A stretch of 44,729 nt of DNA, taken from assembly GCA_045592225.1 (NCBI GenBank), contig JAZNUH010000041.1, forward strand, positions 1 through 44,729, written 5' to 3'. The notes beneath the pieces are model-generated. The model worked only from the letters and a program-made list of their open reading frames with translations. It did not search any database and was not told where the DNA came from. Shown here one piece after another: positions 16,316 to 25,390 of the stretch. Made by a program: the position numbers and the translations under genes. This DNA comes from JAZNUH01 sp045592225. GTDB taxonomy: Bacteria > Bacillota > Clostridia > UMGS1883 > UMGS1540. Position 1 is the stretch's first letter. Each line of letters starts with the position of its first letter.

Positions 16316-17071
16316 TTAAATATTAAATAATCTCTTTGTATTATCGAGGGTTATACGTGCCAGCTCTTCTACCGTCATACCCTTTATTTCAGCAATTTTT
16401 TCTGCGGTGGCGTGGATATACAGCGAACTGTTACGCTTACCGCGGTAGGGCACAGGGGCGAGATAGGGGCAGTCGGTTTCGATAAGCAGCTTATCAATGG
16501 GCACAAAGGCTGCAACCTCTACGGTTTTTACCGCATTTTTATAGGTTACAGGGCCGCCTAAAGAAATATACATTCCCATATCCAGCACTGTTTTTGCCGT
16601 TTCAACACTGCCTGAGAAACAATGCACCACACCCTTTGGGGTAAACTCTTTGAGAATTGAAAGAGTATCCTCTGTTGCCTCGCGGCTATGGATTATTACA
16701 GGCATATCCAATTCTTTTGCAAGGCAAAGCTGTTTTTTAAAAACTTCTTTTTGTGCTTCACGGGGCGAATTATCATAGTGATAGTCAAGACCTATTTCGC
16801 CAATGGCAACAGCCTTGGGATGGGCGGACATGACTTTAAGCTCATCTAAATCGCTATCGGTAAAGTTTTTTGCATCGTGAGGGTGAACGCCTACAGCCGC
16901 ATACGCAAAGGGGTATTTTTCCGCAATTTCAATAGAGTGGCGGCTTGAGGGCATATCGGCACCTATATTAATTATGTTTGACACATTGTTTTGCAAAAGG
17001 GAGGACAAAAGCTGGTCCCTGTCTGCATCAAATGCTTCATCATCGTAGTGCGCGTGTGAATCAAAAAACAT
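16316..17071 (-). CDS. tatD: TatD-family metal-dependent hydrolase/DNase
   Basis: Cytoplasmic amidohydrolase-fold nuclease/hydrolase of 251 residues. Metal ligands seen: FFDSHAHYDD at the N-terminus (HxH), AIGEIGLDYHYD (the Glu ligand, about 92), VIIHSREATEDT (His, about 128), VVHCFSGS (His, about 150) and LIETDCPYLAPVPYRG (Asp, about 202). Start ATG 17071 lies two bases after the metG stop and is chosen over 17110, which would sit inside metG and precedes the family's usual MxFDSHxH start. It is the second gene of the metG-tatD operon, an arrangement common in Firmicutes. Confidence 0.95.
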   Translation of the reverse strand: MFFDSHAHYDDEAFDADRDQLLSSLLQNNVSNIINIGADMPSSRHSIEIAEKYPFAYAAVGVHPHDAKNFTDSDLDELKVMSAHPKAVAIGEIGLDYHYDNSPREAQKEVFKKQLCLAKELDMPVIIHSREATEDTLSILKEFTPKGVVHCFSGSVETAKTVLDMGMYISLGGPVTYKNAVKTVEVAAFVPIDKLLIETDCPYLAPVPYRGKRNSSLYIHATAEKIAEIKGMTVEELARITLDNTKRLFNI

Positions 17072-17072
17072 A

Positions 17073-19004
17073 TCAGCTAATCTGTACTCCTGTGGGAATT
17101 TCATCGTCAACGCTTAAAACCTTTAAGGTATCATCGGTTGCAACTGCTAAAATCATACCATTGCTCATAATGCCGCGGAGCTTTACAGGCTTTAAGTTTG
17201 CAATCATAACCACGTTTTTGCCGACAATTTCTTCGGGCTTATAGTATTTTGCAATACCCGATACAACTGTGCGTTCTTCGCTGCCAAGCTTAACTGTAAG
17301 CTTTAAAAGCTTATCTGCCTTTTCTACCTTTTCGGCGGCAATAACCTTTGCTGTGCGAAGGTCAAGCTTTGCAAAATCATCTATTGTAACCTCGGGCTTT
17401 ATGGGTTCGATTTCGGGTTCTTTTTCCATATTTGCCTCAATTTCTGCATAGATTTCGGCAAGCTTCTTTTCCTCGTCAAGACGTGCAAACATAGGTGATG
17501 CCTCGCCTACGCTGCTGCCTGCGGGGATTTTGCCAAACTCGGAAATGGATTCCCAGCAGCGGTAATCGGTGTTCAGCGATGCGAAAATCTTTTCAGATGT
17601 TTCGGGCATCATGGGCTGGAGCATTACTGCGATAAAACGGATGGATTCAAGCAGATTATAAAGAACTGTTGCAAGCCTGCCCTTTTGTGCTTCGTCCTTG
17701 GCAAGTGCCCAGGGCATTGTTTCATCAATGTATTTATTACTTCTGCGAACTATTGTCCAAAGCTCATCCATTGCGTCGGCAATTCTGAACTTGTTCATAA
17801 GGTCAAAATAATTTTCCTTGGACTTTTTGCAGGTTTCAATTAAATCCGCATCAAATTCGCCGGGGGTGTCGGGGTTTTCTATTTTACCGCCAAAATACTT
17901 GTTGGTCATGGCGATTGTTCTGTTTACAAGATTACCGAGAGTGTTTGCAAGCTCGGAATTGTAGCGGCTGATAATTGTTTCGTATGTGATTGTACCGTCT
18001 GCTGCGAAGGGCATTTCATGCAGAACGTAGTAGCGGATTGCATCAACACCGAAGTGTCTTACAAGATCATCTGCATACATAACATTACCGCGGGATTTAC
18101 TCATTTTATCGGCGCCGTTTAAAAGCCAGGGATGACCGAAAATCTGCTTGGGCAAAGGTTCGCCTAAAGCCATAAGCATAATGGGCCAGTAAATTGTGTG
18201 GAAGCGGAGAATATCCTTGCCTATGATATGTGCATCCGCCGGCCAGTATTTGTTATAAAGCTCGCCCTTATTGTCGGGTGAGTAGCCAAGTGCGGTGATA
18301 TAGTTGGAAAGTGCATCAATCCACACGTAGATAACGTGTTTTGTATCTGTAACCACGGGAACACCCCACGTAAATGATGTACGGGACACGCACAAATCCT
18401 GCAGACCGGGCTTTAAGAAGTTATTAACCATTTCCTTTTTGCGGGATTCGGGCTGAATAAAGTCGGGGTTATCTTCTATATACTGCATCAGTCTGTCCTG
18501 ATATTTGCTCATTTTAAAGAAGTAAGCTTCTTCCTTTGCTCTTTCGACGGGACGTCCGCAATCGGGGCAAACGTTACCCTCTGCAACCTGTGTGTCTGTA
18601 AAAAAGCTTTCGCAGGGAACACAGTACCAGCCTTCGTATTCGCCTTTATAAATATCCCCCTGGTCATAGAGCTTCTGGAATATTTTCTGCACTGCGTCAA
18701 CGTGGTAATCGTCGGTTGTTCTTATAAACTTATCATAGCTTGTGTTCATAAGGTTCCATATCTGTCTTACTTCGCCGGCAACACCGTCAACGTAAGTTTT
18801 GGGGTCAACACCTGCTTCTTCTGCAAGCTGCTGAATTTTCTGACCGTGTTCATCTGTACCGGTAAGGAAGAAAACATCGTTACCGATAAGTCTTTTGAAT
18901 CTTGCCAGTGCATCTGTAAGAACGATTTCATAAGTGTTACCTATATGAGGTTTTCTTGAAGTATAGGCAATGGCAGTGGTTATATAAAACTTTTCTTTTT
19001 CCAT
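17073..19004 (-). CDS. metG: Methionyl-tRNA synthetase
   Basis: Class I aminoacyl-tRNA synthetase charging tRNA-Met. Seen: the HIGH-type motif KPHIGNTYE near residue 20, FLTGTDEHGQKIQ, a zinc knuckle pair CVPCESFF and CPDCGRPV (about 127-147), KMSKSRG (about 301), an anticodon-binding helical domain (WAL-AKD, about 440), and a C-terminal EMAPII/Trbp111-like tRNA-binding domain from about 540 (DFAKLDLRTAKVIAAEKVE ... RGIMSNGMILA). Total 643 residues, normal for the long bacterial form. AAAGGA precedes the ATG. It is co-transcribed with tatD, whose start lies just after its stop. Confidence 0.97.
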   Translation of the reverse strand: MEKEKFYITTAIAYTSRKPHIGNTYEIVLTDALARFKRLIGNDVFFLTGTDEHGQKIQQLAEEAGVDPKTYVDGVAGEVRQIWNLMNTSYDKFIRTTDDYHVDAVQKIFQKLYDQGDIYKGEYEGWYCVPCESFFTDTQVAEGNVCPDCGRPVERAKEEAYFFKMSKYQDRLMQYIEDNPDFIQPESRKKEMVNNFLKPGLQDLCVSRTSFTWGVPVVTDTKHVIYVWIDALSNYITALGYSPDNKGELYNKYWPADAHIIGKDILRFHTIYWPIMLMALGEPLPKQIFGHPWLLNGADKMSKSRGNVMYADDLVRHFGVDAIRYYVLHEMPFAADGTITYETIISRYNSELANTLGNLVNRTIAMTNKYFGGKIENPDTPGEFDADLIETCKKSKENYFDLMNKFRIADAMDELWTIVRRSNKYIDETMPWALAKDEAQKGRLATVLYNLLESIRFIAVMLQPMMPETSEKIFASLNTDYRCWESISEFGKIPAGSSVGEASPMFARLDEEKKLAEIYAEIEANMEKEPEIEPIKPEVTIDDFAKLDLRTAKVIAAEKVEKADKLLKLTVKLGSEERTVVSGIAKYYKPEEIVGKNVVMIANLKPVKLRGIMSNGMILAVATDDTLKVLSVDDEIPTGVQIS

Positions 19005-19119
19005 TTAAATCAAATCCTTTATATAAATTTTAAAGGGCATAATACGCCTTATATTATAATACCACTTTTTTGAGATTTTTCAAGTGTTTTTACATATTTT
19101 AGGGTGAAAACAGGCCTGC

Positions 19120-19148
19120 TTGACAAAAAATATACCATGTGGTAAATT
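19120..19148 (+). promoter_or_regulatory. Promoter of the anchored protein gene
   Basis: TTGACA (19120-19125), 17-base spacer ending ATGTGG, TAAATT (19143-19148); ATG at 19198. Confidence 0.7.
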
Positions 19149-19197
19149 AAAATAGGACAGATAACACACGACATACAAGCCTTGAGGAGGTATTCTT

Positions 19198-19635
19198 ATG
19201 AAAAAAACAATAATCTGGGTTATATGTATTGTTCTTGTACTGGCGGGGATATGGTGGCTGTTTAGTGAAAGAAGTATTCTGCAAGGGAATGTACAGGATA
19301 TCGTAAAAATAACTGTTACAAAATATTCCGGTGGGAACGGATATGACTATAATTTTACCGATAAGGATGATATAGGACAGATTGCCGGTAATTTGCAGCA
19401 GACAAAGATACTCCTGGTTGAAAGATTCCCCGGACACACAGAAAGTATACAAAATGACACACCCTATCAGGTATGTGTTATATACAATAATGGCACAAAA
19501 GATGAAATATGCTTTTCGGAAAACAAGGAAATTGTATTTCGCATGTTAAACACAAAAGGCAATAGCGGAGACAGAGGTTGGGTCAAGGGAGAAAACAAGA
19601 GCCTGTTTGCGTTTTTTAATGAGTTTATAAAGTAA
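19198..19635 (+). CDS. Membrane-anchored protein of unknown function
   Basis: A 145-residue protein with one N-terminal hydrophobic segment (IIWVICIVLVLAGIWWLF) that is an uncleaved anchor or signal, then an extracellular-type beta-rich domain of about 115 residues (VKITVTKYSGGNGYDYNFTD; YQVCVIYNNGTKDEICF). The pattern resembles small clostridial proteins of unknown role. GAGGAGG precedes the ATG by seven bases. It has its own promoter and the next gene, mscL, has another, so it is probably monocistronic. Confidence 0.7.
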   Translation: MKKTIIWVICIVLVLAGIWWLFSERSILQGNVQDIVKITVTKYSGGNGYDYNFTDKDDIGQIAGNLQQTKILLVERFPGHTESIQNDTPYQVCVIYNNGTKDEICFSENKEIVFRMLNTKGNSGDRGWVKGENKSLFAFFNEFIK

Positions 19636-19637
19636 TA

Positions 19638-19666
19638 TTGACACCTATTTTAAAAAGTGTTAAAAT
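19638..19666 (+). promoter_or_regulatory. Promoter of mscL
   Basis: TTGACA (19638-19643), 17-base spacer ending AGTGT, TAAAAT (19661-19666); ATG at 19691. Confidence 0.75.
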
Positions 19667-19690
19667 TATCTGCGAAAAGGAGAGATACAT

Positions 19691-20122
19691 ATGAAAAAGT
19701 TTTTTAAAGAATTTCAGCAGTTTATTCAGCGCGGTAATGTAATTGACCTGGCAGTCGGCGTTATTATAGGTGCCGCTTTTCAGGCAATAGTTAAATCACT
19801 TACAGATGATATTCTGTCACCCCTTATCGGCCTTATAGGTAAAACCGATTTCAGTGCTATGGTATGGACAGTGCGCGGCGTAGAGGTAAAATACGGTGCT
19901 TTTATTACAGCAGTAATAAACTTTTTAATTATGGCGTTTGTTGTATTCCTTATTGTTAAGGCAATAAACAAAATAAGTGAACTCACAAAGAAGAAGGAAG
20001 AGGTAATTGAAAAGGTTACAACAAAAAAATGCCCTTTCTGCTGCAGTGAAATTGCAATTGAAGCAACACGCTGCCCTCACTGCACATCTGAAGTGCCGGA
20101 GGAAGAAGAAAAAGAAGAATAA
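19691..20122 (+). CDS. mscL: Large-conductance mechanosensitive channel MscL with C-terminal zinc ribbon
   Basis: Pentameric tension-gated channel that releases solutes on hypo-osmotic shock. TM1 is the conserved RGNVIDLAVGVIIGAAFQAIV (residues about 14-34) and TM2 is ITAVINFLIMAFVVFLIVKAI (about 72-92), with the FQQFIQRGNV N-terminal helix. The protein is 143 residues. After the usual cytoplasmic helix (KISELTKKKEEV) it carries an added zinc ribbon, KKCPFCCSEIAIEATRCPHC (about 112-131; CxxC ... CxxC), and a poly-Glu end. The periplasmic loop is short. The ribbon may replace the C-terminal helical bundle, an inference. Confidence 0.93.
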   Translation: MKKFFKEFQQFIQRGNVIDLAVGVIIGAAFQAIVKSLTDDILSPLIGLIGKTDFSAMVWTVRGVEVKYGAFITAVINFLIMAFVVFLIVKAINKISELTKKKEEVIEKVTTKKCPFCCSEIAIEATRCPHCTSEVPEEEEKEE

Positions 20123-20126
20123 TACC

Positions 20127-20150
20127 GAAAACCGCCTATGGGCGGTTTTC
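20127..20150 (+). terminator. Terminator after mscL
   Basis: GAAAACCGCC-TATG-GGCGGTTTTC, a 10-bp perfect stem 4 bases after the stop. Confidence 0.75.
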
Positions 20151-20178
20151 TTGCAGGCACATTAAAAGGAGAAAACAT

Positions 20179-20850
20179 ATGCACAAAGGCCATAGAAAGC
20201 GTATGCGTGACAGATATCTTACTGACGGAATAAACGGTTTTGCGCCTCACGAGATATTTGAAATGCTTTTGTTTTACACCTATACAAGAAAAAATACAAA
20301 TCCCATAGGTCACGCCCTGGTTGATGCCTTGGGCCCTGTGGGTGCATTTGATGCGGACAAGGAAACACTTATGAGTGTGCCCGGTGTGGGTGAGAAAACG
20401 GCAGACTTTTTAATGCTGGTTTCAGAATGCATAAGAGCATACAAAAGAGAAAAACAGGTTCTGGGTGAACGGCTTACCGATTATAAGGATGCGGGAGAAA
20501 TGCTTTTACGCCACACAAACGGATGTAATGAAGAAGCATTTTATGTAATGTGCCTTAATATAAATAACCATATAACAGGTATTCAAAAGCTGTCAACAGG
20601 GACTACGGCAGGCAAGGTGATACAGAGCAGAGAGGTTATAGAATGTGTGCTCCGCGGTAAGGCTCACAAGGTTATACTGGCGCACAGCCATATTGACAGG
20701 GAGCTTTTTGTGTCACAGGAGGATATTGAATTTAACAACCGCCTGTGTGATGCATTAAAAGCGCTGGGTGTACAGGTGGTTGACCATTTTGTTTTAAATG
20801 ATAAGGATTATATAAGCATGGAACAGCAAGGCTTTTTCAGGAAAGGATAA
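20179..20850 (+). CDS. radC: RadC-family JAB/MPN domain protein, first paralogue
   Basis: Protein of the RadC/JAB family, a putative metalloenzyme whose biological role (once linked to DNA repair) is unsettled. The 223-residue protein has a helix-hairpin-helix (VPGVGEKTADFLMLV, about 74-88) and a C-terminal JAMM domain with LAHSHIDRELFVSQED (HxH-x7-SxxD intact, though PSG after the HxH is replaced by IDR). A run of ribosome-binding AAAAGGAG precedes the ATG. The next gene is a second paralogue 6 bases away. The 70-base stretch 20721-20790 reappears almost exactly in the scar at 27905-27974. Confidence 0.88.
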   Translation: MHKGHRKRMRDRYLTDGINGFAPHEIFEMLLFYTYTRKNTNPIGHALVDALGPVGAFDADKETLMSVPGVGEKTADFLMLVSECIRAYKREKQVLGERLTDYKDAGEMLLRHTNGCNEEAFYVMCLNINNHITGIQKLSTGTTAGKVIQSREVIECVLRGKAHKVILAHSHIDRELFVSQEDIEFNNRLCDALKALGVQVVDHFVLNDKDYISMEQQGFFRKG

Positions 20851-20856
20851 GAGAGA

Positions 20857-21471
20857 ATGGCAGGTTACAGTAGCGCAGAGCTTTTGAGCGAATTACTCAA
20901 ATTCGGCGGAGTTGAAAATTATAAAAGCGTTGCAAAAGAGCTTTTGGAAAGCTTTGGCGGAAGACTTGACGGCGTGTTTGACAGCAGCAGCGAAAGACTG
21001 GCAAAATTCCGCGGAATGACTCCCGGTGCAGTGACACTTATTAAACTCATTCCCGACTGTGCCAATTTTTATGGAAGGCATATGTGGGATAAAAACGCTT
21101 GCCTTAAAACAACAAGCGAAAAGGGATATTATATTGCCGATATTATAGGCTCGCCGCCGGTGGAAAATTTTTATGTAATGTGTCTTGACAAGGACGGACG
21201 GGTTATAAAGGTTAAAAAACTCAATGAAGGCAGCATAGCTAAGGCGGAAATAGATATACGAAAGGTGGTTGAAATTGCCATTGACTGCGGCGCGGCAGAG
21301 GTTATAGCAGCACACAACCACCCGTCGGGCAATCTTGGCTGGTCGGAGCAGGATGTTTTGGTTACCTGTCAGCTGAAAAAAGCACTTTTGCATATTGGAA
21401 TTGAGAATACTGACCATTTTATTGTGGCAAATAGTGAATACAAAAGTATGAAGGAGGCAGGTGTGATATAG
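20857..21471 (+). CDS. radC: RadC-family JAB/MPN domain protein, second paralogue
   Basis: Second RadC protein (204 residues). The JAMM motif is canonical: AAHNHPSGNLGWSEQD (HNHPSG-x5-SxxD). The N-terminal helix-hairpin-helix is degenerate (FRGMTPGAVTLIKLI). The two tandem copies share the fold but have diverged greatly at sequence level, so this is an old duplication or a heterodimer-type pair. It overlaps the same transcript as the first copy (6-base gap; no ribosome binding site better than AAGAGAGA). A weak hairpin with T6 lies over its stop. Bases 21411-21471 resemble the 3' end of the scar at 27965-28025. Confidence 0.88.
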   Translation: MAGYSSAELLSELLKFGGVENYKSVAKELLESFGGRLDGVFDSSSERLAKFRGMTPGAVTLIKLIPDCANFYGRHMWDKNACLKTTSEKGYYIADIIGSPPVENFYVMCLDKDGRVIKVKKLNEGSIAKAEIDIRKVVEIAIDCGAAEVIAAHNHPSGNLGWSEQDVLVTCQLKKALLHIGIENTDHFIVANSEYKSMKEAGVI

Positions 21472-21486
21472 AGCCCTGCTTTTTTG
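21457..21486 (+). terminator. Weak terminator over the second radC stop
   Basis: GCAGG (21457-21461) with CCTGC (21475-21479) followed by TTTTTT. The stem is only 5 bp with a 13-base loop, so strength is uncertain. Confidence 0.4.
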
Positions 21487-21574
21487 TTCATAAATTATTT
21501 ATAATTAGGTAATAAAAAACACATATTGAAGATATAAAATAATAGCGAAAAATAAACGGAGGCGGTTTAAACCT

Positions 21575-23503
21575 ATGAGCAACAAAAAAACAAAGGTTGT
21601 GACTTTTTTTAAGGAATTTAAAAATAAGACTGTCACAGGCTTTAAAAACAAATCACCAAAGAAAAAGCTAATTATAATAACAGCTGCATTACTTGTGGCG
21701 GTGCTTATTGCCTGTATTATTGTTTCGCAGATTTTTTCTGGTAGGCATACGGCTGATCAGGTATACATAGAGAGCAGGGTTACAAGAGGAAATATCGAGG
21801 TGAAAATTGAGGGGACAGGCTCGGTAGAGCCTATTGACCGTTATGATATTATGCCCCTTGTAAGAGGAACCATCCTTGAATCTGTGCCCGAGGAGGGTGA
21901 CGAAGTAAAGGAAGGGGATGTGCTTTATGTAATAGATCATACCGATATGGACACCAATATCGAAAAGACAATGAACTCCTATTCCAAATTGCAGAAAACC
22001 GAAAAGGATTTGAGAGAAAAAATATCAAACCTTACATATTACGCAACCGCATCGGGCGTGTTGTCGGGTTTTTCGCTTAAGGAAGGAGAAACTTTTTCTT
22101 CAAACGGCGGAAAGATAGGGGAGGTTACAGATACCTCGGTTATAATTGCCACCGTTCCCTTTAACAGAACACAGCTTGATAAAATACAGACAGGACAGAC
22201 GGCAACGGTTAATATTGAAAAATATATGCAGTCTGTACAGGGGAGGGTTACCGATAAAAGCTATGTTGCAAAGGCAACAGGAAGCGGTTCGGTGCTTTAT
22301 GATGTAACAATACAGATAGACGGTAAGAACATTGCCGGAATTCCTGAAAACACCAAGGTGACGGCAAGCATTTCAGTTGGCGGAGAAACTCTTATTTCAC
22401 CTGCAGTAGGTACAACCGCTTATCCCGACAGCAAAATTCTTGCAGCCAGGGCGGGAGGCACTGTTGCACAGGTGCTTGTCAAAAACGGACAATGGGTTAC
22501 AAAGGGTCAAAAGCTTGTGGTGTTTGAAAATGACGACCTTGTAACCTCTCTGGAGAATAATCTTCTTGACCAGAAGGATATCAAGGCAACCTTGAAATCG
22601 CAAAACGATGTGCTTGAAGATTATACAATAACTTCTCCTATAAACGGCAAGGTTATAACAAAGAACTATAAAAAAGGTGACAACCTGCAGGACAGCGCCG
22701 GTACAACCATAATGACTGTTGCCGATATGAGTAAAATGAAGTTTTACATATCTGCAGATGAACTGGATATTGCAAAAATAAAAATAGGACAGAGTGTATC
22801 GGTAAGTGCCGATGCTCTTGCCGGAGTTGAGTTTGATGCTGAAGTAACGCAGATTGCAACCGAAGGTGTCAGCAACAACGGTGTAACCACATACCAGGTA
22901 GAGGTTACAATAAATAATCCCGAAGGTCTTATGCCGGGAATGAATGTAACCGGTGAAATTGTTGTAGAGAGCGCAGAAAATGTGCTTATGATACCTGTAT
23001 CAGCGGTAACAGCGCGTGACGGCAGATACTTTGTATTTGTAAAACAGGGAAAAGCCGACCCGACGGCAGTTTCAGCAGCACCTGCACAGGAAGGAGAGGG
23101 CGCGCAGAACAGAGAAATGCCGCCAATGGGTGAAAGACCTGAAGGTGCTCCGACTGAAGGAGAAAGACCCGAAGAAACATCAGAGCCCGGGCAGAGCGCA
23201 ACTCCCACACCATCGGCGCAGCCTGTCGACAGGGGTGAGATAAGTGAAAGAGTTTTAAGACAGCTTGAAGCGGCAAAACCCGATGGAACAGAAATAGCGG
23301 AAATAACTGTTGGTCTTAGTAACGATGAATTTATTGAGGTTACAAGCGGGCTTAGTGAGGGACAGACAGTGGTTATAACCGGGGTAGTATCAGAAACCAA
23401 TGATATGCAGAAAATGATGATGGGCGGAATGCCCGGCGGTGGAATGCCGTCAGGCGGAATGCCCGGTGGTGGCGGCGATGCGCCCGGAGGCGGTACGAGA
23501 TGA
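21575..23503 (+). CDS. MacA/HlyD-like efflux adaptor protein
   Basis: Membrane-fusion-type adaptor of a MacB-like ABC exporter. A single N-terminal TM segment (KLIIITAALLVAVLIACIIVSQIF, residues about 30-53) follows a basic cytoplasmic start. Two lipoyl/barrel-sandwich half motifs are recognisable: VEGEG-type GTILESVPEEGDEVKEGDVLYVID (about 105-125) and later AGGTVAQVLVKNGQWVTKGQKLVVF, so the domain appears duplicated; beta-barrel and MPD regions follow (SISVGGETLI ... VMIPVSAVTARDGRYFV). A low-complexity insert rich in Pro, Glu and Gly (about 500-560) and a Gly/Met/Pro-rich tail (GGMPGGGMPSGG) are unusual. Length 642. ATGA overlap with the ATPase gene. Confidence 0.88.
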   Translation: MSNKKTKVVTFFKEFKNKTVTGFKNKSPKKKLIIITAALLVAVLIACIIVSQIFSGRHTADQVYIESRVTRGNIEVKIEGTGSVEPIDRYDIMPLVRGTILESVPEEGDEVKEGDVLYVIDHTDMDTNIEKTMNSYSKLQKTEKDLREKISNLTYYATASGVLSGFSLKEGETFSSNGGKIGEVTDTSVIIATVPFNRTQLDKIQTGQTATVNIEKYMQSVQGRVTDKSYVAKATGSGSVLYDVTIQIDGKNIAGIPENTKVTASISVGGETLISPAVGTTAYPDSKILAARAGGTVAQVLVKNGQWVTKGQKLVVFENDDLVTSLENNLLDQKDIKATLKSQNDVLEDYTITSPINGKVITKNYKKGDNLQDSAGTTIMTVADMSKMKFYISADELDIAKIKIGQSVSVSADALAGVEFDAEVTQIATEGVSNNGVTTYQVEVTINNPEGLMPGMNVTGEIVVESAENVLMIPVSAVTARDGRYFVFVKQGKADPTAVSAAPAQEGEGAQNREMPPMGERPEGAPTEGERPEETSEPGQSATPTPSAQPVDRGEISERVLRQLEAAKPDGTEIAEITVGLSNDEFIEVTSGLSEGQTVVITGVVSETNDMQKMMMGGMPGGGMPSGGMPGGGGDAPGGGTR

Positions 23504-24195
23504 TAAGAATAAAGGATATGTATAAAATATACAAGATGGGTGATAACGAGGTACACGCGCTGGCAGGAGTTTCAATGCATATAAAGCCCCACGAGTTTGT
23601 GTCTATTATAGGTCCCAGCGGCTCGGGCAAAAGTACACTTATGAATATGATAGGCTGTCTGGATGTTCCTACAAGCGGCACATATTACATAGAGGGTGTG
23701 GAGGTAAGCACATTAAATGAAAGCCAGCTTGCAAGACTTCGCAACGAAAAAATTGGCTTTATATTTCAGGGGTTTAATTTGTTACCCCGCCTCAGTGCCA
23801 TTGAAAATGTGGAGCTACCGCTTATATATATGGGAGTGCCGAGAAGCCGCAGGCGTGAGCTTGCAGAGGAGGCTCTGCGCCGTGTAAGTCTGCTTGAAAG
23901 AATGCACCATAAACCAAAAGAGCTTTCAGGCGGTCAGCAGCAGCGTGTGGCGATAGCCAGGGCGCTTGCAAGCAGTCCGCCGCTGATTTTAGCCGATGAG
24001 CCCACAGGTAATCTTGACTCACAGTCGGGCAGAGAGGTTATGGAAATGCTGCATGAACTGCATAGCGAAGGCAATACCATTGTTCTTATCACTCACGACA
24101 GCGGTGTGGCATCGCAAGCTGAACGCATAATAAGAATTGCAGACGGAAAAATAACTCACGACGGTGAGAACAAAGGCGAGGTGAGATGCGAATGA
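23500..24195 (+). CDS. ABC transporter ATPase (MacB/LolD type)
   Basis: ATP-binding subunit of a MacB-type exporter, working with the adaptor and permease encoded on either side. Walker A is GPSGSGKSTLMN, the Q-loop is FQGFNLLPRL, the signature LSGGQQQRVAIARAL, Walker B LILADEPTGNLD, and the H-loop THD. All are intact. Length 231 matches LolD/MacB NBDs. The start ATG overlaps the stop of the adaptor gene by ATGA, and the stop overlaps the next start, so the three proteins are made in step. Substrate unknown; export of an antimicrobial peptide or lipid-like compound is the usual role of the family. Confidence 0.94.
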   Translation: MIRIKDMYKIYKMGDNEVHALAGVSMHIKPHEFVSIIGPSGSGKSTLMNMIGCLDVPTSGTYYIEGVEVSTLNESQLARLRNEKIGFIFQGFNLLPRLSAIENVELPLIYMGVPRSRRRELAEEALRRVSLLERMHHKPKELSGGQQQRVAIARALASSPPLILADEPTGNLDSQSGREVMEMLHELHSEGNTIVLITHDSGVASQAERIIRIADGKITHDGENKGEVRCE

Positions 24196-25367
24196 ACCTT
24201 GGTATGGCATTTAGTATGGCTATGAAAAGTGTTCGCGCAAACAAGGGCAGGAGCTTTCTCACCATGCTTGGAATTATAATAGGTGTATGCTCGGTTATTA
24301 TTCTTGTAAGTATTGTAAACGGTGCCACCGCCGACATTAAAAGTCAGGTTGAGAGTATGGGCACAAACCTTATCAACGTAACTGTTATGCCCCGTGGTAC
24401 AACAAGGCGGGTGGAAATGAGCGATATGGAAGAAATGGTGGAAAAGAATGCCGAATATATTGATGCTGTTTCGCCCATTGTGTCAGGACAGGTTACAGTG
24501 AAATACGGAAACTCAAGCATTGTATCTACACTTACAGGAACAAATGAATATTACAAAAGCATTCGTAATACGAGTGTACAAAGCGGAAGATTTATAAGCG
24601 AGCTGGACGTTATTAAAAGGCAAAAGGTTGCAGTTATAGGTATGTATCAGGTGAACGAGCTTTTTGACGGAGTAAGTCCTGTTAATGAAAAAATAAAGCT
24701 TAACGGTGAACTTTATACGGTTATAGGGGTGCTGGAGGAAAAGGCAAACGGTAAGGAAGGGACAGATGATGACAAAATTATGATACCCTACACTGCTGCC
24801 ATGCGACTGGTACGAAATGCAACCATAACAAGCTATGCAGTATCAGCTGCAGACAGTGAAACGGTTGATATGGCAGAAATAATCATAGAAAACTTTTTGT
24901 TTAATATCCTGGAAAACGAGGATGCCTATATGGTGCTGAGCCAGGCTACAATTATAGATGTTATGGACGAAATGCTTGGTATACTGTCCACAATGCTGGG
25001 CGGTATTGCCGGAATATCACTTCTGGTAGGCGGTATAGGAATAATGAATATAATGATTGTTTCTGTTACCGAGCGAACAAGAGAAATAGGTATAAGAAAA
25101 TCAATAGGAGCGCAAAAGCGCAGTATACTAATTCAATTCCTGATAGAATCAATGGTGCTCAGTTGTATGGGCGGAGTCATCGGAATTATAGTGGGTATAT
25201 TTGGTGCGCAGCTTGTGGGAAAGGCACTTGGTATAACAGCGGTTACGTCCTTTGGTGTAATACTCTTATCCTTTGGCTTTTCCGCGGCAGTGGGTGTATT
25301 TTTTGGCTGGTATCCTGCAAACAAGGCGGCAAAGCTTAATCCTATAGAAGCATTAAGACACGAATAA
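24186..25367 (+). CDS. MacB-type ABC transporter permease (FtsX domain)
   Basis: Membrane subunit with the MacB layout: one N-terminal TM (SFLTMLGIIIGVCSVIILVSI, about 25-45), an extracellular MacB_PCD domain (about 60-270), then three C-terminal TM segments of the FtsX domain (ISLLVGGIGIMNIMIVSVTERTREIGIRKSIGA motif at about 280-305). Length 393. The in-frame ATG at 24192 forms an ATGA overlap with the ATPase stop and has a better-spaced GAGG than 24186, so either start is possible. Fourth-position gene downstream is an SLH surface protein, transcribed in the same direction 3 to 24 bases later. Confidence 0.93.
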   Translation: MRMNLGMAFSMAMKSVRANKGRSFLTMLGIIIGVCSVIILVSIVNGATADIKSQVESMGTNLINVTVMPRGTTRRVEMSDMEEMVEKNAEYIDAVSPIVSGQVTVKYGNSSIVSTLTGTNEYYKSIRNTSVQSGRFISELDVIKRQKVAVIGMYQVNELFDGVSPVNEKIKLNGELYTVIGVLEEKANGKEGTDDDKIMIPYTAAMRLVRNATITSYAVSAADSETVDMAEIIIENFLFNILENEDAYMVLSQATIIDVMDEMLGILSTMLGGIAGISLLVGGIGIMNIMIVSVTERTREIGIRKSIGAQKRSILIQFLIESMVLSCMGGVIGIIVGIFGAQLVGKALGITAVTSFGVILLSFGFSAAVGVFFGWYPANKAAKLNPIEALRHE

Positions 25368-25390
25368 TAGTGAAAGGAAAGAATGTAATA

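Noticed and set aside
20179..21471. Tandem radC genes as a recent duplication or toxin-antitoxin pair
   Set aside because: The proteins differ too much for a recent event and both have JAMM motifs; nothing suggests toxin-antitoxin.
22744..23556. 270-codon minus-strand frame opposite the MacA-like adaptor gene
   Set aside because: It is rich in Pro/Ser/Gly from reading the low-complexity region in reverse, with no ribosome binding site and no recognisable family.
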